From: Halomonas litopenaei
GTDB taxonomy: Bacteria; Pseudomonadota; Gammaproteobacteria; Pseudomonadales; Halomonadaceae
Length of the DNA: 64,000 nt
Direction: 5' to 3'
Assembly: GCF_003045775.1 (NCBI RefSeq)
Contig: NZ_PXNS01000001.1
Span: forward strand, 558,001 to 622,000
The number at the start of each line of letters is the position of its first letter. Within the stretch, counting starts at the first letter, position 1. The position numbers and the translations under genes were made by a program. Of the stretch, positions 20,009-28,439 are shown piece after piece. The notes below the pieces were generated by a model, which was given only the letters and a program-made list of their open reading frames with translations, searched no databases and was not told the DNA's origin.

Positions 20009-20171
20009 CAAATAAAAAGCCAATTTCCTCCCCCTTGACCGAGTGCTTTGGTCGAATATGTAGTTTTTTTACAGGGAGTGGCCGGTGGTCGCCGCCTTCG
20101 ACGATCTCGGCGACGAGCACCTCCAAAGTCTGGCACTCTGTGGCTGAATCGCAAAGTGCAAGGAGTGGGTT

Positions 20172-21356
20172 GTGACGCCATCATCCCCGCAGCAAGAACA
20201 GGGCGGCCACGCCGAGGAAGGTCTTTCGGTCAAGTGCCTGGAGACCGTCGCCGAGGTGCCGGCCGAGCACTGGAACGCCCTGGTGGACCCGGACCACCCC
20301 TTTGCCCGTCACGAATTTCTCGATGCGCTGGAGGCCACCGGTGCGGTGGGGGAGGGCACCGGTTGGCAGCCTCGACATCTGACGCTGTGGCGAGGGGCGC
20401 GACTGGTAGGCCTGCTGCCGTACTACCTCAAGGAGCACTCCTGGGGCGAGTACGTGTTCGACTGGAGCTGGGCGGATGCCTGGGAGCGTGCCGGGGGGCG
20501 CTACTACCCCAAGGCGGTGAGCGCGATCCCCTTCACCCCGGCGCCAGGCCCGCGCCTGGCACTGGCAGAAGGTGAAGACGAGCAGACCGTCATGGCCATG
20601 CTGGCGAGCCAGTGGCAAGACGACCCCGGGCTATCGGGCTGGCATCTGCTGTTTGCCGAGGACTCGGAGGTGGCCGCCTGGCGACAGGCCTGTCCGGGCC
20701 TGATCGCCCGAAGCGGCGTGCAGTTTCAATGGCGAGACGAGGGCTTCGGCGACTTCGAGGGATTCCTGGCGGCGATGACATCGAAACGGCGCAAGGAAGT
20801 AAGACGCGAGCGTCGCCGTGTCGCCGACCAGGGCATCGAACTGCGGCGCCTCGAGGGCAGCGAGATCGACGAAGCGGCGATCCGCCACTTCTTTCGCTGC
20901 TATCGCATCACCTATCTCGAAAGAGGTACGACAGGATATCTAAGCGAGGTATTTTTTCAGCGGCTTCGCCGTCATATGCCGGAAAACCTTGTGCTTGTTC
21001 AAGCTTTTGTTGAAGGCCGCCCGGTGGCCGCCGCGCTCTGCCTTCAGGGAACTCGAACCCTCTACGGTCGCTACTGGGGCAGCGAGGTGCTGGCCGACTG
21101 TTTGCACTTCGAGGCCTGTTACTACCAGGGTATCGAGCACTGCCTTGCGCGAGGCCTCGACTGCTTTGACCCCGGAACCCAGGGTGAGCACAAGGTGTCC
21201 CGGGGCTTCGTCCCCCGCCGGCTGACGTCCTTGCATCATGTCAATGATCCCCGCCTCAACGATGCGGTAGCGCGATTTTGTCAAGAGGAAGCCCGACAGC
21301 TCGAACTGTATGTGGCGGCGGCCCACCGTGGACTACCGTTTCGAGGTAGAGCGTAA
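20172..21356 (+). CDS. DUF482/FemAB-like acyltransferase-fold protein
   Basis: A 394-aa protein of the COG3146/DUF482 family, distantly related to GNAT and FemAB peptidoglycan acyltransferases. Recognisable segments are HPFARHEFLDALEATGA, LVGLLPYYLKEHSWGEYVFDWSWADA, FTPAPGPRLAL, and C-terminal FDPGTQGEHKVSRGFVPRRLTSLHHV. The biochemical activity of this family is not established. The GTG start at 20172 has AAGGAG 8 nt upstream. It is divergent from edd across a 208-nt gap. Confidence 0.82.
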   Translation: MTPSSPQQEQGGHAEEGLSVKCLETVAEVPAEHWNALVDPDHPFARHEFLDALEATGAVGEGTGWQPRHLTLWRGARLVGLLPYYLKEHSWGEYVFDWSWADAWERAGGRYYPKAVSAIPFTPAPGPRLALAEGEDEQTVMAMLASQWQDDPGLSGWHLLFAEDSEVAAWRQACPGLIARSGVQFQWRDEGFGDFEGFLAAMTSKRRKEVRRERRRVADQGIELRRLEGSEIDEAAIRHFFRCYRITYLERGTTGYLSEVFFQRLRRHMPENLVLVQAFVEGRPVAAALCLQGTRTLYGRYWGSEVLADCLHFEACYYQGIEHCLARGLDCFDPGTQGEHKVSRGFVPRRLTSLHHVNDPRLNDAVARFCQEEARQLELYVAAAHRGLPFRGRA

Positions 21357-21508
21357 TACGGTGCTATGATTCAACCGATACTCATGTGAGATAACGATTA
21401 CATTACGCAGGCGCAGATGGATCGAGGGCGGTCGGGTTCGTAGTCGCGCTGGCGCGACAGTCCGATCGTTGCTGGTGTCTGCGGGCGGTTGGGTTCAGGG
21501 GACAGGCG

Positions 21509-22891
21509 ATGGACGTCAAGCAACGTTGCAGTTGGTGGATCGGCGACCCCGGTGGTCGTGCCGGCCACCTGCTGGAGGGATTGCAGTCGAGTGGCTGGCA
21601 GATGCATCCGCTGGTGTCGCCGCTGTCGGATTGCCGCTTGCAGCCTGATGACCCTTGCCGGGTCGGCATCATGGTACTGGAGGACCTGTCCTGTCAGGAC
21701 CTGCGCCATCTGGAACCGCTGATCCTGAAAAGCGAAAGGCCCTGGATCGCGGTCGGCACCTCGGATCAGTGTGACGACCCCGAGATGCGTCGCATCATGG
21801 CCCACCTGAGCCACTCCCTGGTGTCGCCCCAGGTGGATCTGCTACGCCTGTCGATCCTGATGGAGCACGCTGCGGAACTGTCGATGCTGCAGCAGCGCGA
21901 CCGTGAAGAACAGCGCATGTCGGCCGCCGCCGAAGACAGCGAGTACGAGTTCGTCGGTACGACGCCGGTGATGTGGAACCTGTTCAAGACCATCCGCAAG
22001 GTGGCGGTGGTCGATGCCCCGGTGTTCATCAGCGGGGAGTCCGGTACCGGCAAGGAGCTGACGGCCCAGGCCATCCACGAGCGCTCCACGCGTTCGCGCC
22101 AGCCCTTTCACGCCATCAACTGCGGCGCCCTGCCCGAGCATTTGATTCAGTCAGAGCTGTTCGGCCACGAGAAGGGCGCCTTCACAGGTGCCTCGCAACG
22201 CAAGATCGGTCGTATCGAGGCGGCCGACGGTGGCACCCTGTTCCTCGACGAGATCGGCGACCTGCCGCTGGAGCTTCAGGTCAACCTGCTGCGCTTTCTG
22301 GAAATGCGCTGTATCCAGCGCGTCGGTGGGCTCGAGGATATTCCGGTGGACGTGCGCATCGTCGCCGCGACCCACGTCAATCTCGAGCTGGCGGTGAAGG
22401 AGGGACGCTTTCGGGAGGATCTCTATCACCGGCTCAATGTGCTCCAGGTGCAGGTACCTGCCTTGCGCGAGCACTCGGAAGATATCGAGATCCTGGCGCG
22501 TTTCTTCTTCGAGCGCTTCTCCTGCGAGAAGGCCTCCTGTCTGAAAGGCTTTTCCCGAGAGGCGCTCTCGGTGATGCAGCGCTACCATTGGCCCGGCAAC
22601 GTCCGCGAGCTGATCAATCGGGTTCGCCGGGCCATGGTGATGTGCGAAAACCGCCTGATCCAGCCCGAGGACCTCGGCATCGAACGGCGTGGCTTGAACC
22701 GCCACCAGATAACGCTTGAAGAGGTTCGCGAGGAAGCCGAGCGTGATGCGCTGCTCTCGGCGCTGGGGCGCAACAAGTACCGGGTCAACGCCGCCGCCAA
22801 GGAACTTGGCGTCTCCCGGGTGACCATCTATCGGTTGCTCGACAAGCACGGTATTTCACGTACGCCTCCCCAGGAGGCCGCCTTTTCCTGA
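21509..22891 (+). CDS. Sigma-54-dependent transcriptional activator (VpsR/FleQ-type)
   Basis: A 460-aa bacterial enhancer-binding protein. The N-terminal ~130 residues are a receiver-like regulatory domain without an obvious phosphoacceptor arrangement, resembling VpsR/FleQ-type regulators. The AAA+ domain has Walker [10 protein letters not shown] (from S175), the sigma-54 contact loop GAFTGA (from G223), Walker [13 protein letters not shown], and an R-finger region. A Fis-type helix-turn-helix ([22 protein letters not shown]) ends the protein. It lies directly upstream of an amyloid operon with a sigma-54 promoter, which is its likely target. Confidence 0.93.
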   Translation: MDVKQRCSWWIGDPGGRAGHLLEGLQSSGWQMHPLVSPLSDCRLQPDDPCRVGIMVLEDLSCQDLRHLEPLILKSERPWIAVGTSDQCDDPEMRRIMAHLSHSLVSPQVDLLRLSILMEHAAELSMLQQRDREEQRMSAAAEDSEYEFVGTTPVMWNLFKTIRKVAVVDAPVFISGESGTGKELTAQAIHERSTRSRQPFHAINCGALPEHLIQSELFGHEKGAFTGASQRKIGRIEAADGGTLFLDEIGDLPLELQVNLLRFLEMRCIQRVGGLEDIPVDVRIVAATHVNLELAVKEGRFREDLYHRLNVLQVQVPALREHSEDIEILARFFFERFSCEKASCLKGFSREALSVMQRYHWPGNVRELINRVRRAMVMCENRLIQPEDLGIERRGLNRHQITLEEVREEAERDALLSALGRNKYRVNAAAKELGVSRVTIYRLLDKHGISRTPPQEAAFS

Positions 22892-23020
22892 CGGCCTGGT
22901 GTCATTGATTCTGTTCGAGCGATAGTGAAGAGGCGTTATCGGCAGGTCTCTCCTCGCAGCGCTCTCTTCTCTCTATATGACATCTCGGCTATATGACCTC
23001 TCGGCAAACCACTCTTTAAT

Positions 23021-23045
23021 AGCCCCGCTGCAAGCGGGGCTTTTT
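23021..23045 (+). terminator. Rho-independent terminator after the sigma-54 activator gene
   Basis: AGCCCCGCT-GCA-AGCGGGGCT followed by TTTT. It separates the regulator transcript from the amyloid operon. Confidence 0.88.
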
Positions 23046-23066
23046 GCATCCAGGTTCCAGTGCTCT

Positions 23067-23150
23067 GCTATCTGGGGGCTTTCTATCGCCCTGGCATCTG
23101 GGTCCTTCTATCACCCTGGTATCTGCGTCCTTCTATCACCCTTGTATCTG
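23067..23150. repeat. Tandem 25-bp repeats, candidate upstream activator sites
   Basis: Three consecutive units (23067-23093, 23094-23118, 23119-23143) and the start of a fourth share the pattern ATCTGxGTCCTTCTATCACC. The unit length is 25-27 bp. They lie about 590-690 bp upstream of the sigma-54 promoter. Confidence 0.75.
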
Positions 23151-23735
23151 CGCTCTGACATCCGGATCCGATTATCGACGTTGAGAGATCGCGGCAAGAT
23201 GTCGACGCTATGCGGACGAAGCTGATGCTTCGTACTCCCGAAAAATGGGCCTGGCGCAAAAGTGTTGCTTTGTTGAAACATTGGCCAGAAGGACAGTGTT
23301 GAAGTGGTGAATGTCTAAAAAATACCTTTTATATCAGTATATTGCTTGTTGATGGGTCAGTTTTAACTGTGCTCAATCATGCGATTTCTGACATTTCTCC
23401 CCCATCCGTACAAGGTGCCGGCTTCCCTCGTAACGCGAATGTCGTCCTTGAACACACCCTGCCACATTTTTTTGCTGTTTCTTCTGAAACCCCCGCCTCG
23501 CGGGCCCTTCAGCACGATAGTGCCAGGCTGGCAGCGTCGCTTTGCCTGTTTGTCGCTATCGCTCAGTTCTGTGCTGTACCAGTAACGGTACTTTTTGGAA
23601 AACCACCGACAAAACAGATAGTTGACGATGTTTTGTGCTGTTTTTTCTCATCGGCTGAAGGTGCGTTGTTTCATCCGCTTAACACTCTTCATTTCGCACA
23701 AAAATAAAAATGCCTATAAATCAACAGATTATAAG

Positions 23736-23752
23736 TTGGCACGGCGATTGCT
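23736..23752 (+). promoter_or_regulatory. Sigma-54 (-24/-12) promoter of the amyloid operon
   Basis: TTGGCACGGCGATTGCT matches the RpoN consensus TGGCAC-N5-TTGCW, with GG at 23738-23739 and GC at 23750-23751 separated by the required 10 nt. Transcription would start near 23763, about 47 nt before the first gene. Confidence 0.85.
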
Positions 23753-23809
23753 CTGTTCTTTGTGCAGGAGAAACACTGCAACGGGAACAGGACCCGAGGA
23801 GACGCCGAC

Positions 23810-24160
23810 ATGAACCAGACGATCGCAAACAGCCGGACCCTAGTCCTTGGCGCGTCCATCGCGATCGGTGTGGCGCTGGCCGCCACCGGATCCATGTCGG
23901 CCCGATCGGACACCGCGATGCTCGACGAGCAGCAGGTGTTCGGCGCTCCCGGGGAGCAGCACCTCGTCAATGACGGGGCGCTGGACACAATTCGAGGCCG
24001 CTTCGTGCCGGAGCAGGGAATCGACGCCGACGGCGTCATCCTCTGGGACGAACGGCCGGGACGAGGTGCCGGAGGCGGGGGCGACGACAGCAGCCATCGC
24101 GCAGCCAACGGGCTGAACAACCGTCAGAGCGCCAACGTCACTACGCAACGGGACTGGTGA
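23810..24160 (+). CDS. Exported protein of unknown function, first gene of Fap-like operon
   Basis: A 116-aa protein with a probable signal peptide (MNQTIANSRTLVLGASIAIGVALAATGSMSA) and a mature part of about 85 residues. That part contains LDTIRGRFVPEQGIDADGVILWDERPG, a Gly-rich stretch and an Asn/Gln-containing tail. I do not recognise the family. An RGRF segment near the mature N-terminus recurs in the FapE-like protein of the same operon. The ATG lies about 47 nt downstream of the predicted sigma-54 start. Its stop overlaps the next start. It may be a chaperone, adaptor or minor fibre component. Confidence 0.7.
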   Translation: MNQTIANSRTLVLGASIAIGVALAATGSMSARSDTAMLDEQQVFGAPGEQHLVNDGALDTIRGRFVPEQGIDADGVILWDERPGRGAGGGGDDSSHRAANGLNNRQSANVTTQRDW

Positions 24161-24726
24161 TCACCATGGGACACCTGAAGCACAAAGAAGGGCAAGGGGG
24201 GAGCGGGAACGCCGTGACGTGCCAGTGGCGTCTGGCCCTGGCCGCAGCGGTAGTAGCGGTGGGCCTGGTCGGTGTGGGGACCGACCAGAGCCTCGGCGCC
24301 GATCTTCGCCCCGGCGTCCAGCCCGGCGAGATCATCATGCTGCGAGAGGTCGAGACTGCGCCATTCGGCTACGTCAATCGCGAAAGCGGGCCGATTCGTG
24401 GCCGTGCCGACCTGATGCACAGCAGCAACATGGCGCGCAGCGCCACCGGCAGCGTTCACACCCGCATGGGTGGGGTCTCCGCGATCATGCTCGATGACAC
24501 CCGGGCGGCCAGTATCTCCGCCGGCGTAGGCCGCGGCATGAGTCAGATGCACCGCGCCCTGGGTACCGGCGCCAATCTCGGCACCGGCCCCCTGGGCAGC
24601 AGCAATCGGGTAGCGACCTCGGTCGGTGGCGGATCGGCAGCCGGTGGCAGCGTGATCGGGGCGACCTCGGGTATCGCCAATACCGTGACTGGCGCGCTGG
24701 CGCCCCTGACCGGCGGGAGGCGCTGA
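24157..24726 (+). CDS. Exported protein of unknown function, second gene of Fap-like operon
   Basis: A 189-aa protein with a basic N-terminus and a hydrophobic segment (WRLALAAAVVAVGLVGVG) that serves as signal peptide or anchor. The rest is low-complexity Gly/Ala/Ser/Thr: SGVGRG-like ISAGVGRGMSQM, TGANLGTGPLGSSNRVATSVGGGSAAGGS. The C-terminal ATSGIANTVTGALAPLTGG is mildly hydrophobic. I do not recognise the family. The GTG start overlaps the previous stop; an ATG at 24166 is an alternative. Its position suggests an accessory role comparable to FapA, but sequence does not prove this. Confidence 0.68.
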   Translation: MITMGHLKHKEGQGGSGNAVTCQWRLALAAAVVAVGLVGVGTDQSLGADLRPGVQPGEIIMLREVETAPFGYVNRESGPIRGRADLMHSSNMARSATGSVHTRMGGVSAIMLDDTRAASISAGVGRGMSQMHRALGTGANLGTGPLGSSNRVATSVGGGSAAGGSVIGATSGIANTVTGALAPLTGGRR

Positions 24727-24728
24727 TC

Positions 24729-25370
24729 ATGCGGATCTTCAAGCCTTCATTCGTGCCGGTACGGCTGACTCGCAGCCTGGTGCTTACCGCCGCCTTCGGG
24801 CTGGTGATGGTGAGCCCGGACCCGGCCCAGGGCCAGGACCTGAGCGGCCTGCGCAGCAGCAGCGTGATCAGCGGACAGGCGCTCAGCGGTGTCAGTGGTG
24901 TCGCGGCGGCCAACCAGGCCGCGGGCAACCAGAATCTGCAGTCCAACAGCGGCGCCCTGGCCATCGGTGATGGCGCCACCATCAACAATCGTCTGGTGCA
25001 GCAGGTGCGCATCGACGAACGACTCGCCGGCATGGAGGTGGGCACCGCCATCAGGGAGGGCGCCTTTAGTGGAGCCTCCGGGTGGATGTCCGTCAACCAG
25101 GCGGCGGGGATAGGCAACCTTCAGAGCAACAGCTTCGGCATGGCTCTGGGGAGCACGGTCAGCGGCCTGAGCGACGACAGTCTGCAACAGGTGCTGGCAC
25201 CAAGGCAGGGGCTGAATGGGTCGAGCAGCAATGGCTCCGACAGCGCCATCCGGAATCTCGAGATCGATGAGAGTACCTTCGGGGGCGCCAGAGGAGTGAT
25301 TCAGGTCAACCAGTCAGCCGGCACGGGGAACGCCACTCGCAACAGCTTCAGCTATCGCTTCAACCAATAG
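24729..25370 (+). CDS. fapB: FapB-like minor amyloid repeat protein
   Basis: A 213-aa exported protein with a signal peptide ending near PAQGQ. It has three imperfect amyloid-type repeats: ALSGVSG...ANQAAGNQNLQSN, AFSGASG...VNQAAGIGNLQSNSF and TFGGARG...VNQSAGTGNATRNSF. These match the (A/G)-x-G-x4-V-N-x-A-(S/A)-G-x-x-N-x-Q-x-N pattern of Fap subunits but lack the GNIGVN core seen in the next gene. A nucleator or minor-subunit role is inferred. It has no cysteine, so the C-terminal CxxC of Pseudomonas FapB is absent. GGGAGG precedes the ATG. Confidence 0.75.
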   Translation: MRIFKPSFVPVRLTRSLVLTAAFGLVMVSPDPAQGQDLSGLRSSSVISGQALSGVSGVAAANQAAGNQNLQSNSGALAIGDGATINNRLVQQVRIDERLAGMEVGTAIREGAFSGASGWMSVNQAAGIGNLQSNSFGMALGSTVSGLSDDSLQQVLAPRQGLNGSSSNGSDSAIRNLEIDESTFGGARGVIQVNQSAGTGNATRNSFSYRFNQ

Positions 25371-25445
25371 AGCAAGCGTGGAAGACAACGAGTGACGTCA
25401 ATAAAAGCAGTGAAAAGACAGTACGGTTCATTCAGGAGAACGATC

Positions 25446-26597
25446 ATGAAAACTTTCGAAAAAGCACCGCTCGCTCTGGCCATCTCTGCACTTCTGGTCG
25501 CACCGGCGGCACTGGCGGACAACAGCTTTGACACCGATTCCTACATGGATTCCGACGTCAACAACCGCTACGACGTTCATATCAAGAACGATTCCCACAC
25601 CTACAAGCGGCTGGGTGCGCTCGGTGGAGCCCTGGTTACAGATGACAACTACTCCGGCGCCACCGTGGACAGCAAGCAGTTCAGCGACAACAACTATGCC
25701 ACGCAAGACCTGACCACCAATGACGCGACCCTGGGCGGCAATGCCCTGCAGGGTGCTGCCGGTAATATCGGTGCCAACGTGGCCGCCGGTGACAACAACC
25801 AGCAGGCCAACGACGCCGCGCTGTCGTCTTCCGACGCGGCCACCGTATTCGGCCAGGCGGCTTCCTTCTCCTTCCAGTCCACCTCCAACAACATGACTGG
25901 CATCACCGGCAGCCCGAACACTGCCCTGATGGGTGGCAACGCCCTGCGTAACGCCAGCGGCAACATCGGCGTCAACGTCGCGGCTGGTATCGGCAACGCC
26001 CAGCACAACAGCCTGGCGGCAGCCGTCAACACCGCCAGCGGCAGCGCCGACGCCACCACCGGCGGCGTCCAGGCCAGCTACAACAACAGCACCACCACCG
26101 CAGGACAGGTCGTGACCCTGGAAAGCGGCTCCGAGTTCAGCGCCGGCGTGGTACTGGGCGGTGGCTACATCGGTGGCGGTGTCGGTAGCTACGAGGGCAA
26201 CTGGGAGCAGACCAACGACGTCTATCCGGAAATCTGGCAGGGCGGCGATAGCCACCCCGGCGGCGAGTCCCTGTGGGGCCATGCTGACTTCGACGACCAG
26301 GGCCCGGATGGCAACGACGGTCGTTTCGAGGGTGAAGAAGGCGGTTCTCTCGGCTTCGTCGAGGCCGGTCTGATTGGCCTGGCCGGCACCGCTTCCGGTT
26401 CCAGCAACTCCTTCAATGAAGTGCTGGTCTACCAGGAAAATACTGCCACCCTGGGCGGCAATGCCCTGCGCGGCGCCACCGGCAACATCGGCGTCAACAT
26501 CGCCTCCGGCACCGGCAACATGCAGCGCAACTCGCTGTCGATTGCCTCCAGCATGGGCGGCGCAGCCACCGGCGGTGGCGCGGGCGAAGCGCAGTAA
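25446..26597 (+). CDS. fapC: FapC-like major amyloid subunit
   Basis: A 383-aa secreted protein, signal peptide MKTFEKAPLALAISALLVAPAALA. It has three strong repeats at about residues 95-130, 162-195 and 335-372, each built on GGNALxxAxGNIGxNVAAGxxNxQxN, the Fap fibril repeat. The first two are close together; a ~140-aa Gly/Asp/Glu-rich linker precedes the third, like the R1-R2-long linker-R3 variation of FapC. There is no cysteine, so no CxxC. SD AGGAGA supports the start at 25446. A hairpin follows the gene. Confidence 0.88.
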   Translation: MKTFEKAPLALAISALLVAPAALADNSFDTDSYMDSDVNNRYDVHIKNDSHTYKRLGALGGALVTDDNYSGATVDSKQFSDNNYATQDLTTNDATLGGNALQGAAGNIGANVAAGDNNQQANDAALSSSDAATVFGQAASFSFQSTSNNMTGITGSPNTALMGGNALRNASGNIGVNVAAGIGNAQHNSLAAAVNTASGSADATTGGVQASYNNSTTTAGQVVTLESGSEFSAGVVLGGGYIGGGVGSYEGNWEQTNDVYPEIWQGGDSHPGGESLWGHADFDDQGPDGNDGRFEGEEGGSLGFVEAGLIGLAGTASGSSNSFNEVLVYQENTATLGGNALRGATGNIGVNIASGTGNMQRNSLSIASSMGGAATGGGAGEAQ

Positions 26598-26619
26598 TCC
26601 GTTCGATCCAATCGGTACT

Positions 26620-26650
26620 TCCCCGGCCCATCTGGGTCGGGGATCTTTCC
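26620..26650 (+). other. Intra-operon hairpin between fapC-like and fapD-like genes
   Basis: TCCCCGGCCCA pairs with TGGGTCGGGGA (one G-T pair) around a tight loop, followed by TCTTTCC. It may attenuate transcription or protect the upstream messenger so that the major subunit is made in excess. Confidence 0.5.
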
Positions 26651-26726
26651 AACAAGACACGACCGCCAAAGCTCACCAAGAAGCTGGCCAATACGACACT
26701 CACCATCTGGATACGGGGGACAGGTC

Positions 26727-27431
26727 ATGACACTGCCACGCTGGCCGCTGGCCGCGGCACTGGCCATCGGCCTCGCACTACCACTCGGCAACACCCAGGC
26801 TGCCACCATTCGCCTGGGAGGGATCGTGCCGGGGACGGTGATCAACAAGGACGTGCAGTCCATCCGTGAGCGTCGCTACGAAAATCTGGTCGAGCAGCGC
26901 ACCGACTTTTCCTGTGGTGCCGCTTCGCTGGCCACCCTGCTCAAGTACGCCTACCAACGTCCCGACACCACCGAGCACGACGTGCTGGCGGGGATGCTGG
27001 AGGTAGCCGACCTGGAGCTGGTACAGCAGCAGGGCTTCTCCCTGCTGGATCTGAAGAACTATGTCGAGACCCTGGGCCTGCGCGGGCGCGGCTATGAAGT
27101 CGACGCCGAGACCCTGGATGACGTCTCAATTCCGGTGATCGTCCTACTGGACCTCAACGGCTACAAACACTTCGTGGTCATGAAGAAGGCCAGCGCAGAT
27201 CGCGTCTATATCGGTGATCCGGCGTTGGGCAACCGGGTGATGTCCCGGGACGAATTCATGGCCGCCTGGAACAATATCATCTTCGCGGTGGTGGGCGACG
27301 GCTTCGATCGCTATACCGCCTTGCTCGATCCGCGCCAGCCTTTGACGGCGCATCGAATGAAGGACGTGTTTTCGCCCGTCTCACGCGAGCAGATGATCGA
27401 CTTCGGTTTCCGTCACGCTGAACTGTTCTGA
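26727..27431 (+). CDS. fapD: FapD-like C39 peptidase
   Basis: A 234-aa periplasmic cysteine peptidase with signal peptide ending QAA. The C39 triad is visible: Cys63 in VEQRTDFSCGAASLATLL (with the oxyanion Gln at 57), His148 in GYKHFVVMKK, and Asp164 in IGDPALGN. FapD is required for Fap fibre secretion and is thought to process components in the periplasm. This is a stand-alone peptidase without the ABC transporter part of bacteriocin exporters. It follows the major subunit gene after 129 nt. Confidence 0.9.
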   Translation: MTLPRWPLAAALAIGLALPLGNTQAATIRLGGIVPGTVINKDVQSIRERRYENLVEQRTDFSCGAASLATLLKYAYQRPDTTEHDVLAGMLEVADLELVQQQGFSLLDLKNYVETLGLRGRGYEVDAETLDDVSIPVIVLLDLNGYKHFVVMKKASADRVYIGDPALGNRVMSRDEFMAAWNNIIFAVVGDGFDRYTALLDPRQPLTAHRMKDVFSPVSREQMIDFGFRHAELF

Positions 27432-27500
27432 TAACGATAACGCTCTTTCGGCAAGGCTCAGCGGCGAGCAGGAAGGCGCCGTCGATCAGGGGGCAACACC

Positions 27501-28289
27501 ATGATGGGACATGACAGGGGACCAGGGCTGAAATACTGGGCAATGCTGTTGGCATTGTCGTTGGCTCTGGGCGCACCGGCAGCGTTGGCTGCCACCACCG
27601 ACTTTGACCGCTTCGAGGGTTTCAGCGAGGCGCGTCAGCTATCCGACAGTGAACTGGGACAACAGCGCGGGCGCTTCGCCGATAAGGGGCGCCTGATGTT
27701 TTTCGGGGTGCAGATGGTCAGCGAATGGCGCACCGCGGCGGGGGATCATCTATCTGCCGGGGCGCAGATGCTGGGTGATCTGAGTCGAGGCCAACCCACG
27801 GTGAGCTTCCAGCCCACCATTACCGTGGTGGAGAGCGCCGCGGGTCTGGCAAGTCTTGGCAACGGTGCAACGATAGTCGATCGGGGCACCGCCAACGCCT
27901 CCGGCGTGGTGCAGTCGATCCAGGCGGGGGGGGACTTCAACGTCGCCGCCAATGACCTGGTCATCGATGTCATGGACGCCTCGAGCTTCGGTGGAGTGAG
28001 CCCGGACACCAGCGGCAATCTGACCCGCTCCATCGCCGGCAGTACCATCGCGGTATCCGCCGTTGGCAACAACATGAGCGTATCCGTGGACATTCCGGGT
28101 ATGGGCAGCATCAGTCAGGCCATTGTACCCGGCGGCGGGCTGAATCAGGCGATCCAGCTCTCCAGCAACATGCAGCAGGTGCGCAACCTGACCCGGCTGC
28201 AGCTGTATATGGGTAACCAGGCCGGGGTGGGAGACAGGGCGGTACCCGGCATGCTCAGCGGCATCAAGTCCGCGGCGGCACTGCGTTGA
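27501..28289 (+). CDS. fapE: FapE-like secreted amyloid component
   Basis: A 262-aa exported protein, signal peptide around ALSLALGAPAALA. The mature N-terminus has LSDSELGQQRGRFADKGRLMFFGVQMVSEWRT, a motif common in FapE-type proteins and partly shared with the first operon gene (RGRF). The rest alternates Ser/Thr/Asn/Gly strands (NVAANDLVIDVMDASSFGG; SNMQQVRNLTRLQLYMGN), suggesting beta structure. It lies between the C39 peptidase and the beta-barrel gene, the FapE position. Identity as FapE is by position and pattern. Confidence 0.75.
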   Translation: MMGHDRGPGLKYWAMLLALSLALGAPAALAATTDFDRFEGFSEARQLSDSELGQQRGRFADKGRLMFFGVQMVSEWRTAAGDHLSAGAQMLGDLSRGQPTVSFQPTITVVESAAGLASLGNGATIVDRGTANASGVVQSIQAGGDFNVAANDLVIDVMDASSFGGVSPDTSGNLTRSIAGSTIAVSAVGNNMSVSVDIPGMGSISQAIVPGGGLNQAIQLSSNMQQVRNLTRLQLYMGNQAGVGDRAVPGMLSGIKSAAALR

Positions 28290-28439
28290 CAGCTATGAAG
28301 GATTTGGCCGTCGTAAACGCACAATTTGACTACACTTTACCAGGAGTGTCGGGGGACCCTGCTGGAAGGGGAGCAGAAGGGCGCAGTAGACGCTCGACAA
28401 GAAGTACAAACGATTTCATTCGGGGACAAGGAGATCGAC

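Larger units (their letters stand above)
22892..23735. other. Long AT-richer intergenic region before the amyloid operon
   Basis: An unusually long gap for this genome, lower in GC than the genes around it. It holds a terminator, a 25-bp tandem repeat array and, at its right edge, a sigma-54 promoter. A 7-bp hairpin (ACGAAGC-TGAT-GCTTCGT) lies at 23217-23233. I see no convincing gene; the open frames in it have poor coding character. Confidence 0.6.

Noticed and set aside
23252..23269. Second sigma-54-like site TGGCGC...TTGCT in the amyloid upstream region
   Set aside because: The GG and GC elements are 12 nt apart instead of the required 10.
23576..23596. GTACC-AGTAAC-GGTAC followed by five T as a terminator
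   Set aside because: The stem is only five pairs and no gene ends nearby.
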